The notes beneath the pieces are model-generated. The model was given only the letters and a program-made list of their open reading frames with translations. It did no database searches and was not told the DNA's origin. From Peribacillus deserti (lineage in GTDB: Bacteria > Bacillota > Bacilli > Bacillales > DSM-1321), in contig NZ_PGUY01000003.1 of assembly GCF_002863585.1 (NCBI RefSeq), positions 1 to 64,000 on the forward strand: a DNA stretch of 64,000 nt, read 5' to 3'. Position numbers and translations under genes: made by a program. Below, in pieces: positions 46,015 through 56,412 of this stretch (position 1 is the stretch's first letter; every line of letters starts with the position of its first letter).

Positions 46015-46040
46015 CATAAACTTCTTGGTTATGGTATATT
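46012..46040 (+). promoter_or_regulatory. Sigma-A promoter of the rimP-nusA-infB operon
   Basis: TTGCAT (46012-46017), 17-bp spacer, TATATT (46035-46040), preceded by TGG as an extended -10. Transcription would begin near 46047, with a leader of about 150 nt. Confidence 0.65.
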
Positions 46041-46068
46041 TTTATTGGAAATACTAAGGCTGAGCGAG

Positions 46069-46090
46069 AAGAGTGGGGAAACCCACTCTT
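46069..46090 (+). promoter_or_regulatory. GAAA-tetraloop hairpin in the rimP leader
   Basis: AAGAGTGGG (46069-46077) and CCCACTCTT (46082-46090) form a perfect 9-bp stem closed by GAAA. The following TCGTTGTTT is only moderately U-rich. It may be an attenuator or a transcript-stabilising leader hairpin for the nusA operon. Confidence 0.5.
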
Positions 46091-46196
46091 TCGTTGTTTA
46101 CATAAATTTTATTTGGGTGATGTGTAGGAGCAGGGGTATCTTCCTGCTTATTTCATACAAATACACTTCTTCTTTCTTATTTTAAGGAGGGACACG

Positions 46197-46667
46197 ATGA
46201 GTAATAAAGTTACTGAAATAGTAGAAGAACAGGTGCAGCCGATATTGAGTGATTTGAACCTTGAATTAGTGGACATTGAATATGTGAAGGAAGGCAAGAA
46301 TTGGTTTCTTCGGGTTTTCATTGATAAGGAAGGCGGCGTCGATATTGAGGAATGCGGCACCGTTAGTGAGCGTTTAAGTGAAAAGCTTGATGAGACGGAT
46401 CCGATTCCGTATAACTATTTTCTTGAGGTTTCATCACCTGGTGCTGAGAGGCCGCTTAAGAAAGCGGAGGATTTCACTAAGTCCATCGGCAAAAATGTAT
46501 TTATTAAGACTTATGAACCCATTGATGGGATAAAAGAATTTGAAGGTATTTTAGAGTCGTTTGACGGTACGGTCATAACGGTAAATATGAAAATTAAAAC
46601 CCGCACCAAGACTGTAGAAATACCATACGAGAAAGTAGCTAAGGCAAGGCTTGCTGTTACTTTTTAA
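46197..46667 (+). CDS. rimP: Ribosome maturation factor RimP
   Basis: Assists 30S subunit assembly. 156 aa: N-terminal domain with [21 protein letters not shown] and [11 protein letters not shown], the family core [11 protein letters not shown], and a C-terminal SH3-like domain. ATG 46197 follows AAGGAGGG. First gene of the nusA operon, as in most bacteria. Confidence 0.96.
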   Translation: MSNKVTEIVEEQVQPILSDLNLELVDIEYVKEGKNWFLRVFIDKEGGVDIEECGTVSERLSEKLDETDPIPYNYFLEVSSPGAERPLKKAEDFTKSIGKNVFIKTYEPIDGIKEFEGILESFDGTVITVNMKIKTRTKTVEIPYEKVAKARLAVTF

Positions 46668-46703
46668 TCAGGTGCAGGGTGATTTTTTTGAGGGGGATAA
46701 AAA

Positions 46704-47810
46704 ATGAGCAGTGAATTACTGGATGCCTTGGTCCTGTTGGAAAAGGAGAAAGGCATTTCAAGAGATGTTATAATAGAAGCGATTGAGGCGGCTCTTGTAT
46801 CAGCCTATAAACGAAACTTTAACCAGGCACAGAATGTGCGGATTGATATGAACCTTGAAAGAGGTACAATGAGAGTTTTTGCTAGGAAGGAAGTCGTGGA
46901 TCAGGTTTTTGATGCACGCCTTGAGGTTTCTGTAGAAGAAGCCCGCCGGATTGATCCGAACTATCAGGTTGAAGATGTTGTGGAGATGGAAGTGACTCCT
47001 AAGGATTTCGGACGCATCGCAGCACAGACAGCTAAGCAGGTTGTGACGCAGAGAGTCCGCGAAGCCGAGCGCGGCATCATTTATTCTGAATTCATTGACC
47101 GTGAAGAGGATATTATGACTGGGATTGTCCAAAGGCAGGATTCCCGTTTTATCTATGTCAGCCTTGGGAAAATTGAAGCTCTTCTTCCAATCAATGAGCA
47201 GATGCCAAATGAACACTACAAGCCCCATGACCGCATTAAAGTGTTTTTAACGAAGGTTGAGAAGACTTCAAAGGGTCCGCAGATCTTTGTTTCTAGAACA
47301 CATCCTGGACTATTAAAGCGTTTGTTCGAGATTGAAGTTCCCGAAATTTATGATGGAACAGTTGAGATAAAATCTGTTGCCCGTGAAGCCGGGGACCGTT
47401 CGAAAATTTCCGTTCATTCAGAGAACCCTGAAGTGGATCCTGTAGGTTCATGTGTTGGTCCAAAAGGACAGCGGGTTCAAGCTATCGTGAATGAACTCAA
47501 AGGTGAAAAAATAGATATTGTAAATTGGTCTGAAGATCCAGTGGAGTTTGTTGCGAATGCACTCAGCCCTTCAAAAGTACTTGAGGTCATCGTGAAGGAA
47601 GAAGAAAAAGCTACTACTGTTATCGTGCCAGACTTCCAGCTTTCCCTTGCAATCGGCAAGCGCGGGCAAAATGCACGTCTTGCAGCAAAATTAACGGGCT
47701 GGAAAATTGATATAAAGAGTGAATCAGATGCTCGTGAAGCCGGAATTTATCCTGTGGATAATGAAAAGCTTCTATCCTTTGACGAGGAAGATGAGCTGGG
47801 AGAAGAATAG
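46704..47810 (+). CDS. nusA: Transcription termination/antitermination factor NusA
   Basis: RNA polymerase-binding factor for pausing, termination and antitermination. 368 aa: N-terminal domain, S1 domain (about 133-200, GIVQRQDSRFIYVSLGKIEALLP region), then two KH domains (GPKGQRVQAIVNEL and AIGKRGQNARLAAKLTGW). It lacks the acidic C-terminal repeats of proteobacterial NusA, as usual in Firmicutes. Confidence 0.97.
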   Translation: MSSELLDALVLLEKEKGISRDVIIEAIEAALVSAYKRNFNQAQNVRIDMNLERGTMRVFARKEVVDQVFDARLEVSVEEARRIDPNYQVEDVVEMEVTPKDFGRIAAQTAKQVVTQRVREAERGIIYSEFIDREEDIMTGIVQRQDSRFIYVSLGKIEALLPINEQMPNEHYKPHDRIKVFLTKVEKTSKGPQIFVSRTHPGLLKRLFEIEVPEIYDGTVEIKSVAREAGDRSKISVHSENPEVDPVGSCVGPKGQRVQAIVNELKGEKIDIVNWSEDPVEFVANALSPSKVLEVIVKEEEKATTVIVPDFQLSLAIGKRGQNARLAAKLTGWKIDIKSESDAREAGIYPVDNEKLLSFDEEDELGEE

Positions 47811-47825
47811 AGAGGTGAGCTTTAG

Positions 47826-48101
47826 GTGATTAGTCGCAAGAAGATTCCCATGAGGAAGTGTGTGGCTACCGGAGAAATGAGGCCCAAAAAAGAACTTATC
47901 CGTGTGGTTCGGAGCAAAGAGGGAGAAGTCTCTGTTGATCCTACCGGGAAGAAATCGGGGCGGGGAGCCTATTTGACACTTGATAAAGAAGCAATCCTTC
48001 TTGCCAAGAAGAAAAATATACTCGCCAATCAGCTTGGTGCAGCCATTGATCCTTCTCTATATGATGAGCTGCTGGCCCTAGCTGAAAAGGAGAACCGCTG
48101 A
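47826..48101 (+). CDS. rnpM: RNase P modulator RnpM (YlxR)
   Basis: 91-aa nucleic-acid-binding protein of the YlxR family ([20 protein letters not shown], then [11 protein letters not shown]). YlxR of B. subtilis has been reported to bind and modulate RNase P. The start is GTG 47826 after GAGGTG. Position between nusA and ylxQ is conserved. Confidence 0.93.
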   Translation: MISRKKIPMRKCVATGEMRPKKELIRVVRSKEGEVSVDPTGKKSGRGAYLTLDKEAILLAKKKNILANQLGAAIDPSLYDELLALAEKENR

Positions 48102-48106
48102 CCCTC

Positions 48107-48409
48107 ATGAAGAATGATCAATGGATGTCTCTGCTGGGTTTAGCAGCTCGTGCCAGAAAAATGATTTCCGGTGAGGAACTGGTGGTAAAGGAAATTAGAA
48201 ACGGCAAAGCAAAGCTGGTCATTTTAGCCCAGGATGCTTCCCATAATACTGAAAAGAAAATTACGGATAAATGTAAGTTTTATAAAGTTCCCCTTTTTAA
48301 GGTGGAAGATAGATATTTGCTCGGTCAAGCAATCGGTAAAGACGCCCGTGTAACCGTTGCAGTCCTCGACGAGGGTTTTGCAAAAAAACTTCAGACGTTG
48401 CTCGATTAA
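48107..48409 (+). CDS. ylxQ: L7Ae-family RNA-binding protein YlxQ
   Basis: 100-aa L7Ae/L30e-fold protein, likely a kink-turn binder associated with ribosomes. [19 protein letters not shown] at the start and [20 protein letters not shown] are the family motifs. It starts 5 nt after rnpM; the ribosome-binding site AAAAGGAG lies within the end of rnpM, about 14 nt upstream. Confidence 0.93.
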   Translation: MKNDQWMSLLGLAARARKMISGEELVVKEIRNGKAKLVILAQDASHNTEKKITDKCKFYKVPLFKVEDRYLLGQAIGKDARVTVAVLDEGFAKKLQTLLD

Positions 48410-48428
48410 ATTTTATGGGGGTGAACGT

Positions 48429-50711
48429 ATGACGAAGATCCGTGTATACGAATATGCAAAAAAACATAATGTTTCTAGCAAGGACGTCATTACGAAATTA
48501 AAAGAAATGAATATAGAGGTAACCAATCATATGACAGCAATAGACGATTCTACAGTAAACAAATTAGATAGTGCTTATAAGCCAAATAAAGATAATAATC
48601 AAAAAACTGCCAGCGGGCAAAAACCAGCCCCAAAACCAAACACTCAAAACCAGCAGCGTCCTCAAAATTCAGGCTCGAACCAGCAGCCTGCTGCAGCTAA
48701 GCCAAAATCGTTCGACGAACATGACAACGATAACAGCGTTAATAAACAAAAGCTGACTAAAAAGACACCAAACAAGCCTGTGGCTGCTGGCAAGAAACAG
48801 ACTCAGGAAAACCAATCCAAAGAAACTAAAGCCTTTAATAATAAGGGTGGCAGAAACAACAACAACAATAATAGAAACAACAACAATAGAAATAGAAACA
48901 ATAAACGCCATCAAGTCTCTACTTATCAGGCTCCGCCTCGTAAAGAAAGAGAGCTGCCGAAAAAAATCACCTTTACTGAGTCTTTGACGGTTCAGGAGCT
49001 TGCTAAAAAGCTTCATAGGGAACCTTCAGAACTGATTAAGAAATTATTCCTGCTTGGAGTAATGGCTACAATCAATCAATCACTAGATAAAGATGCAATT
49101 GAGTTAATTGCTTCTGAATATGGGGTAGAAGTAGAAGAAGAGATCAAAGTAGATCTTACTGATCTTGAAACTCTTGCTGCCGAAGAAGATGCACCTGAAA
49201 GCCTGGTTGAGCGCCCTGCGGTTGTAACCATTATGGGACACGTTGACCATGGTAAAACTACGCTGCTAGATTCAATCCGTAATACGAAAGTAACGGAAGG
49301 CGAAGCTGGCGGAATCACTCAGCATATCGGGGCTTATCAAGTTGAAGTAAATGACAAAAAGATTACGTTCCTTGATACTCCAGGCCACGCTGCGTTCACA
49401 ACAATGCGTGCACGCGGAGCGAAAGTTACGGATATCACTATTTTAGTAGTAGCGGCAGATGACGGTGTTATGCCACAGACTATTGAAGCTATTAACCATG
49501 CAAAAGCGGCCGAGGTTCCAATTATCGTAGCTGTGAACAAAATGGATAAACCGGGAGCTAATCCTGACCGTGTGATGCAGGAGCTTTCAGAACGCAATCT
49601 AGTACCGGAAGCATGGGGCGGCGACACAATCTTTGTTCCGATCTCTGCTAAGAATGGCGAAGGAATTGACAGCCTTCTTGAAATGATCCTTCTCGTGAGT
49701 GAAGTTGAAGAGTACAAGGCGAATCCAAACCGCAAGGCAGCAGGATCTGTCATTGAAGCCCAGCTTGATAAAGGCCGTGGTGCGGTAGCGACGCTGCTTG
49801 TCCAAAACGGTACCCTTAAGGTTGGAGACCCAATCGTAGTAGGTAACTCATTCGGCCGTGTAAGGGCGATGGTGAACGATCTTGGACGGAGAGTGAAGGA
49901 TGCAGGCCCTTCTACACCTGTAGAAATTACCGGTCTTAATGAAGTGCCTCAGGCTGGAGATCTGTTCATTGTATTTGACGATGAGAAAACAGCCCGTCAG
50001 GTCGGGGAAGCACGTTCTCAAAGACAAGTTCAATCAAATCGTACAGAGAAAGCCCGTGTAACTCTGGATAATTTATTCGAACAGATGAAGCAGGGTGAAG
50101 TGAAGGATATTAACTTGATTGTAAAAGCTGACGTTCAAGGGTCGGTTGAAGCAATGAGCGCTTCGCTTCAGAAGATTGAAGTGGAAGGCGTCAAAGTTAA
50201 AATTATCCACTCCGGCGTAGGTGCCATCAATGAGTACGACATCATGCTGGCAACTGCATCCAATGCTATAGTTATTGGTTTTAATGTGCGCCCAGATGTA
50301 AATGCTAAACGTGCAGCCGAATCTGAAAATGTAGATATCCGCTTACACCGAATCATTTATAAAGTAATCGAAGAGATTGAATCTGCAATGAAAGGTATGC
50401 TTGATCCTGAATTTGAAGAAAAAATCATTGGTCAGGCTGAAGTCCGTACTACTTTCAAAGTTTCTAAAGTCGGTACGATTGCAGGCTCATATGTAACGGA
50501 TGGTAAAATCACCCGTGACAGCGGCATCCGCTTAATCCGCCAGGGAGTTGTTATTTTCGAAGGCGAAATTGATGCTCTTAAACGATTTAAGGATGATGCA
50601 AAAGAAGTATCTCAGGGTTATGAGTGCGGCATTACCATTAAAAACTATAACGACCTTAAAGAAGGCGACATAATTGAAGCCTACGTTATGGAGGAAATTG
50701 AGCGCAAATGA
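48429..50711 (+). CDS. infB: Translation initiation factor IF-2
   Basis: GTPase that brings initiator tRNA to the 30S subunit. 760 aa: IF2-N domain ([17 protein letters not shown]), a long hydrophilic linker with an Asn/Arg-rich tract (about residues 135-162), second IF2-N, then the G domain ([24 protein letters not shown]) and C-terminal domains. ATG 48429 follows GGGGGTG; the open frame from 48357 overlaps ylxQ without support. Confidence 0.97.
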   Translation: MTKIRVYEYAKKHNVSSKDVITKLKEMNIEVTNHMTAIDDSTVNKLDSAYKPNKDNNQKTASGQKPAPKPNTQNQQRPQNSGSNQQPAAAKPKSFDEHDNDNSVNKQKLTKKTPNKPVAAGKKQTQENQSKETKAFNNKGGRNNNNNNRNNNNRNRNNKRHQVSTYQAPPRKERELPKKITFTESLTVQELAKKLHREPSELIKKLFLLGVMATINQSLDKDAIELIASEYGVEVEEEIKVDLTDLETLAAEEDAPESLVERPAVVTIMGHVDHGKTTLLDSIRNTKVTEGEAGGITQHIGAYQVEVNDKKITFLDTPGHAAFTTMRARGAKVTDITILVVAADDGVMPQTIEAINHAKAAEVPIIVAVNKMDKPGANPDRVMQELSERNLVPEAWGGDTIFVPISAKNGEGIDSLLEMILLVSEVEEYKANPNRKAAGSVIEAQLDKGRGAVATLLVQNGTLKVGDPIVVGNSFGRVRAMVNDLGRRVKDAGPSTPVEITGLNEVPQAGDLFIVFDDEKTARQVGEARSQRQVQSNRTEKARVTLDNLFEQMKQGEVKDINLIVKADVQGSVEAMSASLQKIEVEGVKVKIIHSGVGAINEYDIMLATASNAIVIGFNVRPDVNAKRAAESENVDIRLHRIIYKVIEEIESAMKGMLDPEFEEKIIGQAEVRTTFKVSKVGTIAGSYVTDGKITRDSGIRLIRQGVVIFEGEIDALKRFKDDAKEVSQGYECGITIKNYNDLKEGDIIEAYVMEEIERK

Positions 50712-50986
50712 TCGGCTATGCCGAATTTGAATGCATCATATACGATGCGCATTCCCTCAAGGAAAAGCGTGCAGTCCTTCAGCGTGTGCTGACAAGGCTT
50801 AAGCAAAAGTATAATATTTCCATTGCTGAGACGGGGCATCAGGACGTATGGCAGAGAACAAAGCTTGCCATCGTAACCGTGTCCTCCTCAAGGCAGTCTT
50901 CGGAAAGAGAACTGCAAAATGCACTTCGTTTTGTAGATTCCTTTCCTGAAATAGAAAGAACAGTTACAGAGATAGAATGGCTTTAA
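50708..50986 (+). CDS. ylxP: DUF503 family protein YlxP
   Basis: 92-aa ferredoxin-like protein of unknown role, conserved between infB and rbfA. The family core [20 protein letters not shown] (residues 12-31) and [19 protein letters not shown] is clear. It overlaps infB by 4 nt (ATGA). Confidence 0.93.
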   Translation: MIGYAEFECIIYDAHSLKEKRAVLQRVLTRLKQKYNISIAETGHQDVWQRTKLAIVTVSSSRQSSERELQNALRFVDSFPEIERTVTEIEWL

Positions 50987-51004
50987 ATGAACGGGGTGAT
51001 GAAT

Positions 51005-51367
51005 ATGAGCCTTCGTGCAAACCGAGTTGGCGAACAGATGAAAAAAGAGCTTAGCGAAATAATCGGCCGTAAAATTAAAGACCCGCGGATCGGCTTTGTA
51101 ACCGTCACGGATGTTGAAGTAACTGGCGACCTTCAGCAGGCAAAAGTTTATATATCTGTGCTTGGAGATGAAGAACAGCGGCAGAATACGTTAAAAGGGC
51201 TGGCTAAAGCGAAAGGTTTTATCCGCTCTGAAATAGGCCAGAGAATCCGTCTTAGAAAAACTCCAGAGATTTTCTTTGAGTTTGATGAGTCCGTTGATTA
51301 TGGGAACCGCATTGAAAATCTGCTTACCCAAATCAACAAAGAAGAGCATAATACGAGCGGCGAATAA
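51005..51367 (+). CDS. rbfA: Ribosome-binding factor A
   Basis: Late 30S maturation and cold adaptation factor with a KH-like fold. 120 aa. [20 protein letters not shown] and [19 protein letters not shown] are typical. I chose ATG 51005, 5-6 nt after GGGGTGATG; ATG 50987 and 50999 in frame are upstream of or within that site. Confidence 0.95.
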   Translation: MSLRANRVGEQMKKELSEIIGRKIKDPRIGFVTVTDVEVTGDLQQAKVYISVLGDEEQRQNTLKGLAKAKGFIRSEIGQRIRLRKTPEIFFEFDESVDYGNRIENLLTQINKEEHNTSGE

Positions 51368-51420
51368 TCAGATCTTTCCCTTTTAGGGAAATATATGCGG
51401 CCAATCTGGCTTTTTAGGGA

Positions 51421-51452
51421 AAGGATAGATCTTAATGGTCTATCCTTTTTCT
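51421..51452 (+). terminator. Terminator-like hairpin between rbfA and truB
   Basis: AAGGATAGA (51421-51429) and TCTATCCTT (51439-51447) form a perfect 9-bp stem with a 9-nt loop, followed by TTTTTCTC. It would end part of the nusA-infB transcript before truB. Confidence 0.7.
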
Positions 51453-51479
51453 CTTATTAATGTACTGGAGGTAAGTGGG

Positions 51480-52397
51480 TTGGAAGGTATTTTGCCACTA
51501 TTAAAACCAAAGGGATTAACATCCCATGACTGTGTGTTTAAATTAAGAAAGATTCTGCGCACAAAGAAAGTCGGACATACAGGCACTCTTGATCCTGACG
51601 TGACAGGGGTGCTCCCGATCTGTGTAGGGAAAGCAACTAAAATTGCAGAATACATAACGGATGCTGGAAAGGCTTATGAAGGAGAAGTGACACTGGGGTG
51701 GTCTACCACGACAGAAGATTCTTCCGGGGAAACAGTAGAGACGAAGCCTGTCGACAGAGTTTTTACCAGAGAGGAAATCCTCTCTGTTTTATCAGGATTA
51801 ACCGGAACGATCACTCAGACACCTCCCATGTTTTCCGCCGTCAAGGTGAATGGGAAAAAGCTTTATGAGTATGCCAGGGCCGGTATTGAAGTAGAAAGGC
51901 CTTCACGGGAAGTAACCATCTATGATATCGAACTTCTGGACTCTAGAGATATCTTTGATGGAGAGAGGATTTCTTTTTCCTTCAGGGTCACCTGCAGTAA
52001 AGGCACATATATCCGTACCCTGGCTGTAATGATCGGAGAAAGACTAGGATTTCCTGCACATATGTCTTCACTTGTCCGGACAAAATCCGCATCATTCACC
52101 ATTGAGGACTGCCTGACATTAGAGGAAGTGGAAGAAAAAGTTCAGGCTGGCGTTGATGTATTGCTTCCGTTAGAGGACGGGTTATCTCATTTGCCTAAAT
52201 ACAGGATAAGTGATAAAGTAGCAGAGAAAATTAAAAATGGGGCTGTTTTGCAGCAGCCAGCTGATGTAAAGACGCTTGAGGGCGAGCCTTTTGTAATGGT
52301 GGATAAAGAAAGCAAGGCGGTTGCCATCTACCAAGTTCACCCTTCAAAGCCTGGCCTGATCAAGCCTGTTAAAGTGCTTCGAAACGATCAGGAATAG
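51480..52397 (+). CDS. truB: tRNA pseudouridine-55 synthase TruB
   Basis: Makes pseudouridine at position 55 of the T-loop of tRNA. 305 aa. The catalytic Asp is about residue 38 in GHTGTLDPDVTGVL, and PPMFSAVKVNGKKLYEYAR is conserved. I chose TTG 51480, 7 nt after GGAGGT (51467-51472). The open frame from 51435 starts within the terminator hairpin and is unlikely. Confidence 0.94.
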   Translation: MEGILPLLKPKGLTSHDCVFKLRKILRTKKVGHTGTLDPDVTGVLPICVGKATKIAEYITDAGKAYEGEVTLGWSTTTEDSSGETVETKPVDRVFTREEILSVLSGLTGTITQTPPMFSAVKVNGKKLYEYARAGIEVERPSREVTIYDIELLDSRDIFDGERISFSFRVTCSKGTYIRTLAVMIGERLGFPAHMSSLVRTKSASFTIEDCLTLEEVEEKVQAGVDVLLPLEDGLSHLPKYRISDKVAEKIKNGAVLQQPADVKTLEGEPFVMVDKESKAVAIYQVHPSKPGLIKPVKVLRNDQE

Positions 52398-52442
52398 ACA
52401 GCCGGCCTGGCTCTTTTGTAACAAGGAAGAGGAGAATTCAAG

Positions 52443-53384
52443 TTGAAGGTATTTTATTTAAATCATCCTCACCAGTTTAATAAGAACGATTTTCCTCCGC
52501 ATGTATTAGCCCTTGGCTTCTTTGACGGAGTCCATCTTGGACACAGGCAGGTCATACAGACCGCAAAGGAAAAGGCCGGAGGAATGTCCCTGCCTGTATC
52601 AATTATGACCTTTGATCCTCATCCTTCTGCTGTGCTGGGAAAAAGTACGAAGGTAGTAAAATACATTACACCTCTTAAAGAGAAAATCGAAATTATTAAC
52701 AGGCTGGGAATAGACAATCTATTTGTAGTCCATTTTACAGAGTCTTTCGCAAAACTGCTTCCGCAGGAATTTGTGGATCAATACATCATCGGCCTCCATG
52801 TGAAACATGTTGTAGCTGGTTTTGACTATTCCTATGGTAGGCTTGGAAAAGGAACGATGGAAACTATGCCATTTCATTCTAGGGAAGAATTTACTTCAAC
52901 AACTGTAGAAAAACATACATTGAATGACGAAAAAGTCAGCTCAACTCAAATTAGAGAAATGCTTGCAGACGGCAGGACAGAAGAACTCCCAAGTCTGCTT
53001 GGCCGATTCTATACAACATCAGGAACCGTCATACATGGTGAAAAAAGAGGGAGACAATTAGGCTTTCCTACAGCTAACATTTCTCTATCTGAAGAATTTA
53101 TTTATCCATCGCCCGGTGTATATGCTGTCCGGATCCAAATAAATGATGAATGGTATCATGGAGTCTGCAATGTGGGCTTCAAGCCGACTTTTCATGAAAA
53201 AAGACCTGAAAACCCTAATGTAGAGGTCCATATCTTTGATTTTGACCGTTCTATTTACGGGGAAAACGTAAAAGTAGAATGGCATAAACGTTTAAGAAGC
53301 GAGCAGAAATTTAATGGTCTTGAGGCGCTTGTCGAACAAATATCTAAGGATAAGCAGGAGGCCAAATCATATTTTGGAGAATAA
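52443..53384 (+). CDS. ribF: Bifunctional riboflavin kinase/FAD synthetase
   Basis: Converts riboflavin to FMN and FAD. 313 aa: N-terminal FAD synthetase domain with GFFDGVHLGHRQVI (about 26-39), and a C-terminal riboflavin kinase domain with GEKRGRQLGFPTANI (about 201-215). The start is TTG 52443, 9 nt after GAGGAG. Named ribC in B. subtilis. Confidence 0.95.
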   Translation: MKVFYLNHPHQFNKNDFPPHVLALGFFDGVHLGHRQVIQTAKEKAGGMSLPVSIMTFDPHPSAVLGKSTKVVKYITPLKEKIEIINRLGIDNLFVVHFTESFAKLLPQEFVDQYIIGLHVKHVVAGFDYSYGRLGKGTMETMPFHSREEFTSTTVEKHTLNDEKVSSTQIREMLADGRTEELPSLLGRFYTTSGTVIHGEKRGRQLGFPTANISLSEEFIYPSPGVYAVRIQINDEWYHGVCNVGFKPTFHEKRPENPNVEVHIFDFDRSIYGENVKVEWHKRLRSEQKFNGLEALVEQISKDKQEAKSYFGE

Positions 53385-53396
53385 GAGCAGATGTAC

Positions 53397-53425
53397 TTGC
53401 TTTTTAATCTGAATAGTTGTATGAT
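53397..53425 (+). promoter_or_regulatory. Sigma-A promoter of rpsO
   Basis: TTGCTT (53397-53402), 17-bp spacer, TATGAT (53420-53425). A start point near 53432 gives a leader of about 90 nt. Confidence 0.55.
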
Positions 53426-53431
53426 ATTATT

Positions 53432-53520
53432 TGTATGAGATGAACCACTTCTTGGCAATGCGAGTCACCAACGCTTGCTCAGTTTTCGGGGATTTTTAAG
53501 ATTATTTGGAGGTGAACTAC
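53432..53520 (+). promoter_or_regulatory. Candidate S15 autoregulatory leader of rpsO
   Basis: About 89 nt between the predicted start and rpsO, with partly self-complementary GC-rich segments (TTGGCAATGCGAG, CGCTTGCTC). In the related Geobacillus, S15 binds its own leader. I could not derive a convincing fold by hand, so the call rests mainly on position. Confidence 0.4.
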
Positions 53521-53790
53521 ATGGCAATCACTAAAGAACGTAAGAATGAGCTAATCAACGAGTACAAAACTCACGAAGGCGATACTGGATCACCAGAAGT
53601 TCAAATTGCTGTCCTTACTGAAGACATCAACAATTTGAATGCGCATCTTCGCACTCATAAGAAAGACCACCACTCACGTCGCGGTCTTCTAAAAATGGTA
53701 GGTAGACGCCGTAACTTGCTTACTTACTTGCGTAATAAAGACGTTACTCGTTACCGCGAGCTAATCAACAAATTAGGTTTACGCCGATAA
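53521..53790 (+). CDS. rpsO: 30S ribosomal protein S15
   Basis: 89-aa small-subunit protein that binds the central domain of 16S rRNA. Family segments [39 protein letters not shown] and [17 protein letters not shown] 53521 after GGAGGTG; the 5-codon upstream extension at 53506 covers the ribosome-binding site. Confidence 0.98.
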   Translation: MAITKERKNELINEYKTHEGDTGSPEVQIAVLTEDINNLNAHLRTHKKDHHSRRGLLKMVGRRRNLLTYLRNKDVTRYRELINKLGLRR

Positions 53791-53801
53791 TTTTCGAAGG
53801 A

Positions 53802-53827
53802 AAGCGGGAAATATTCCCGCTTTTTTA
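53802..53827 (+). terminator. Intrinsic terminator after rpsO
   Basis: AAGCGGGAA (53802-53810) and TTCCCGCTT (53814-53822) form a 9-bp stem with a 3-nt loop, followed by a T-run. Confidence 0.88.
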
Positions 53828-54138
53828 TATATCAGCATTTTGTTTTTTACATACGGTCTAAAAGAGTACATAAGCTTCTATCTGAGAGCATTACCTTGTG
53901 TCTTTAGTTTTAAAACGGCCTATAAAGGGAAAATATCCCTTAATTCCGTCGAAAGTTTCACATAATTACTGTTATTCAAGGCTTTTTTCGTGCATAATAT
54001 GAATAGTTTGTTTTATTTAAACATATGACAGATTTCACATATACCACATTAGCAGGAACACAAGTACATACCGCGTTTCCGGCTAATTGTTTAGAAAAGA
54101 TGTATTTAGTGAAGAAGCAGAGAGGGGTTTTATTTTTA
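53828..54138 (+). other. Upstream region of pnp
   Basis: No gene seen. It contains a small hairpin AAGGGA/TCCCTT (53926-53942) and possible -10 elements (CATAAT 53993-53998, TAATAT 53995-54000) without a good -35. The pnp promoter is probably here, giving a leader of about 130 nt. An open frame from 54025 enters pnp but has no family similarity. Confidence 0.45.
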
Positions 54139-56268
54139 ATGGAACAAAATAAAAAAACTTTTTCAATTGACTGGGCAGGACGCCCGCTGACAGTTGAAAT
54201 AGGACAGCTTGCAAAGCAGGCTAATGGTTCTGCGTTAATCCGCTACGGCGATACGGCAGTGCTCAGCACCGCGACTGCATCTAAGGAACCTAAGACGGTT
54301 GACTTCTTTCCTTTAACTGTGAACTATGAAGAAAGACTGTATGCAGTAGGTAAAATACCTGGAGGATTCATCAAACGCGAAGGCCGTCCCAGTGAAAAGG
54401 CAATATTGGCAAGCCGTTTGATAGACCGCCCGATTCGTCCTTTATTTGCTGATGGTTTCCGAAATGAAGTTCAGGTTGTGAGTATGGTAATGAGTGTGGA
54501 TCAAAGCTGTTCTTCAGAGATGGCAGCCATGTTTGGTTCTTCATTAGCTCTTACTGTATCCGACATCCCATTTGAAGGTCCGATTGCCGGTGTGGTTGTA
54601 GGAAGAATCAATGATGAATTCTTAATCAATCCAACGGTTGAACAAATGGAACAGAGTGATATCAACTTAACGGTAGCGGGAACAAAAGATGCGATCAACA
54701 TGGTTGAAGCAGGAGCAGATGAGGTTCCCGAGGAAGTTATGCTCGAAGCCATTATGTTCGGGCATGAAGAAATCAAGCGTTTGATCGCATTCCAGGAAGA
54801 AATTGCGGCAGAGGTCGGAAAAGAGAAAACACAAGTGACTCTTTACGAACTGGATGCTGAGCTGGAAGCGGAAATCCGTGCATTGTCCGAGGCAGATATA
54901 AATAAAGCGGTACAAGTCCAGGAAAAGCATGCAAGAGAAGACGCAATCAAGGTAGTAAAAGACCGCGTTGTGGCAGAATTCGAAGGAAAAGAAGCGGATG
55001 ATGCAACTCTTAAGCAGGTAAAAGAAATCCTGAGCAAGTTTGTAAAAGCCGAAGTCCGCAGACTGATTACGGAAGAAAAGGTTCGTCCTGATGGAAGAAA
55101 TCCTGATGAAATCCGTCCGTTGTCTTCAGAAGTTGGCATTCTGCCAAGAACACACGGTTCTGGATTATTCACACGCGGACAGACTCAGGCACTCTCCACG
55201 TGTACACTTGGAGCTCTTGGAGATGTTCAGATCCTGGACGGCCTTGGTGTGGAAGAATCAAAACGGTTCATGCATCATTATAACTTCCCGCCATTCAGTG
55301 TCGGTGAAACAGGATTCATGAGAGGCCCAGGCCGCCGTGAAATCGGACATGGTGCATTGGGTGAGCGTGCCCTTGAGCCAATCCTGCCATCTGAAAAGGA
55401 TTTCCCTTACACAGTCCGCCTTGTGGCAGAAGTGCTTGAGTCTAATGGTTCCACTTCTCAAGCAAGCATCTGTGCGAGCACCCTTGCGATGATGGATGCC
55501 GGTGTACCAATTAAAGCTCCTGTAGCAGGTATTGCGATGGGATTAATTAAATCCGGCGAGAACTACACAGTACTGACTGACATTCAAGGAATGGAAGACC
55601 ATCTTGGAGATATGGATTTCAAAGTGGCTGGAACTGCAAAAGGTGTTACTGCTTTGCAAATGGATATCAAAATTGAAGGGCTTTCCCGCGAAATCCTTGA
55701 AGAGGCATTGCAGCAGGCTAAACGAGGCCGCATGCATATCCTTGAACACATGCTGAGTGCAATTAATGAGCCGCGTACCCAGCTTTCACAATATGCTCCG
55801 AAGATCCTGACCATGACGATCAATCCGGATAAAATCCGTGACGTCATTGGACCAAGCGGTAAGCAGATCAATAAAATTATTGAAGAAACAGGCGTTAAAA
55901 TCGATATTGAGCAGGACGGCACTGTATTTATTTCTTCTACCAATGAAGAGATGAATCAAAAGGCCAGAAGAATAATCGAGGATATCGTCCGCGAAGTGGA
56001 AGTAGGCGCTCTTTATCTTGGTAAAGTAAAACGAGTGGAGAAGTTTGGGGCATTCGTTGAAATCTTTAACGGAAAAGATGGACTTGTTCATATATCAGAG
56101 CTTGCTGAAGAACGTGTCGGTAAAGTTGAAGATGTGGTAGCGGTCGGAGATGAGCTTCTAGTTAAGGTTCTAGATATAGATAAGCAGGGAAGAGTGAACT
56201 TGTCACACAAAGCGGTTCTTAAGGAACAGAAGGAAAAGGAACAGGCAGCGGCTAATTCTAATTCATAA
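54139..56268 (+). CDS. pnp: Polynucleotide phosphorylase
   Basis: Main 3'-5' phosphorolytic exoribonuclease in RNA decay, also linked to competence in B. subtilis. 709 aa: two RNase PH domains (second with [17 protein letters not shown]), a KH domain ([20 protein letters not shown]) and an S1 domain ([15 protein letters not shown]). ATG 54139 ([15 protein letters not shown]) fits the family; GAGGGG is 11 nt upstream. Confidence 0.97.
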   Translation: MEQNKKTFSIDWAGRPLTVEIGQLAKQANGSALIRYGDTAVLSTATASKEPKTVDFFPLTVNYEERLYAVGKIPGGFIKREGRPSEKAILASRLIDRPIRPLFADGFRNEVQVVSMVMSVDQSCSSEMAAMFGSSLALTVSDIPFEGPIAGVVVGRINDEFLINPTVEQMEQSDINLTVAGTKDAINMVEAGADEVPEEVMLEAIMFGHEEIKRLIAFQEEIAAEVGKEKTQVTLYELDAELEAEIRALSEADINKAVQVQEKHAREDAIKVVKDRVVAEFEGKEADDATLKQVKEILSKFVKAEVRRLITEEKVRPDGRNPDEIRPLSSEVGILPRTHGSGLFTRGQTQALSTCTLGALGDVQILDGLGVEESKRFMHHYNFPPFSVGETGFMRGPGRREIGHGALGERALEPILPSEKDFPYTVRLVAEVLESNGSTSQASICASTLAMMDAGVPIKAPVAGIAMGLIKSGENYTVLTDIQGMEDHLGDMDFKVAGTAKGVTALQMDIKIEGLSREILEEALQQAKRGRMHILEHMLSAINEPRTQLSQYAPKILTMTINPDKIRDVIGPSGKQINKIIEETGVKIDIEQDGTVFISSTNEEMNQKARRIIEDIVREVEVGALYLGKVKRVEKFGAFVEIFNGKDGLVHISELAEERVGKVEDVVAVGDELLVKVLDIDKQGRVNLSHKAVLKEQKEKEQAAANSNS

Positions 56269-56269
56269 G

Positions 56270-56293
56270 GCTGGGGAAACCCGGCTTTTTTTT
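56270..56293 (+). terminator. Intrinsic terminator after pnp
   Basis: GCTGGG (56270-56275) and CCCGGC (56280-56285), one G-U pair, closed by a GAAA loop and followed by eight T residues. Confidence 0.85.
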
Positions 56294-56412
56294 AGCATAA
56301 AAAACGAATGAATCGTCAAGAATGTTCTACCTTGTCCCAAGCAGACATAAATTATCTAAAGCGAGTCGAGGCTTACGATTATTATGATGTTTGTTTCAGG
56401 AGGACAAGTGAG

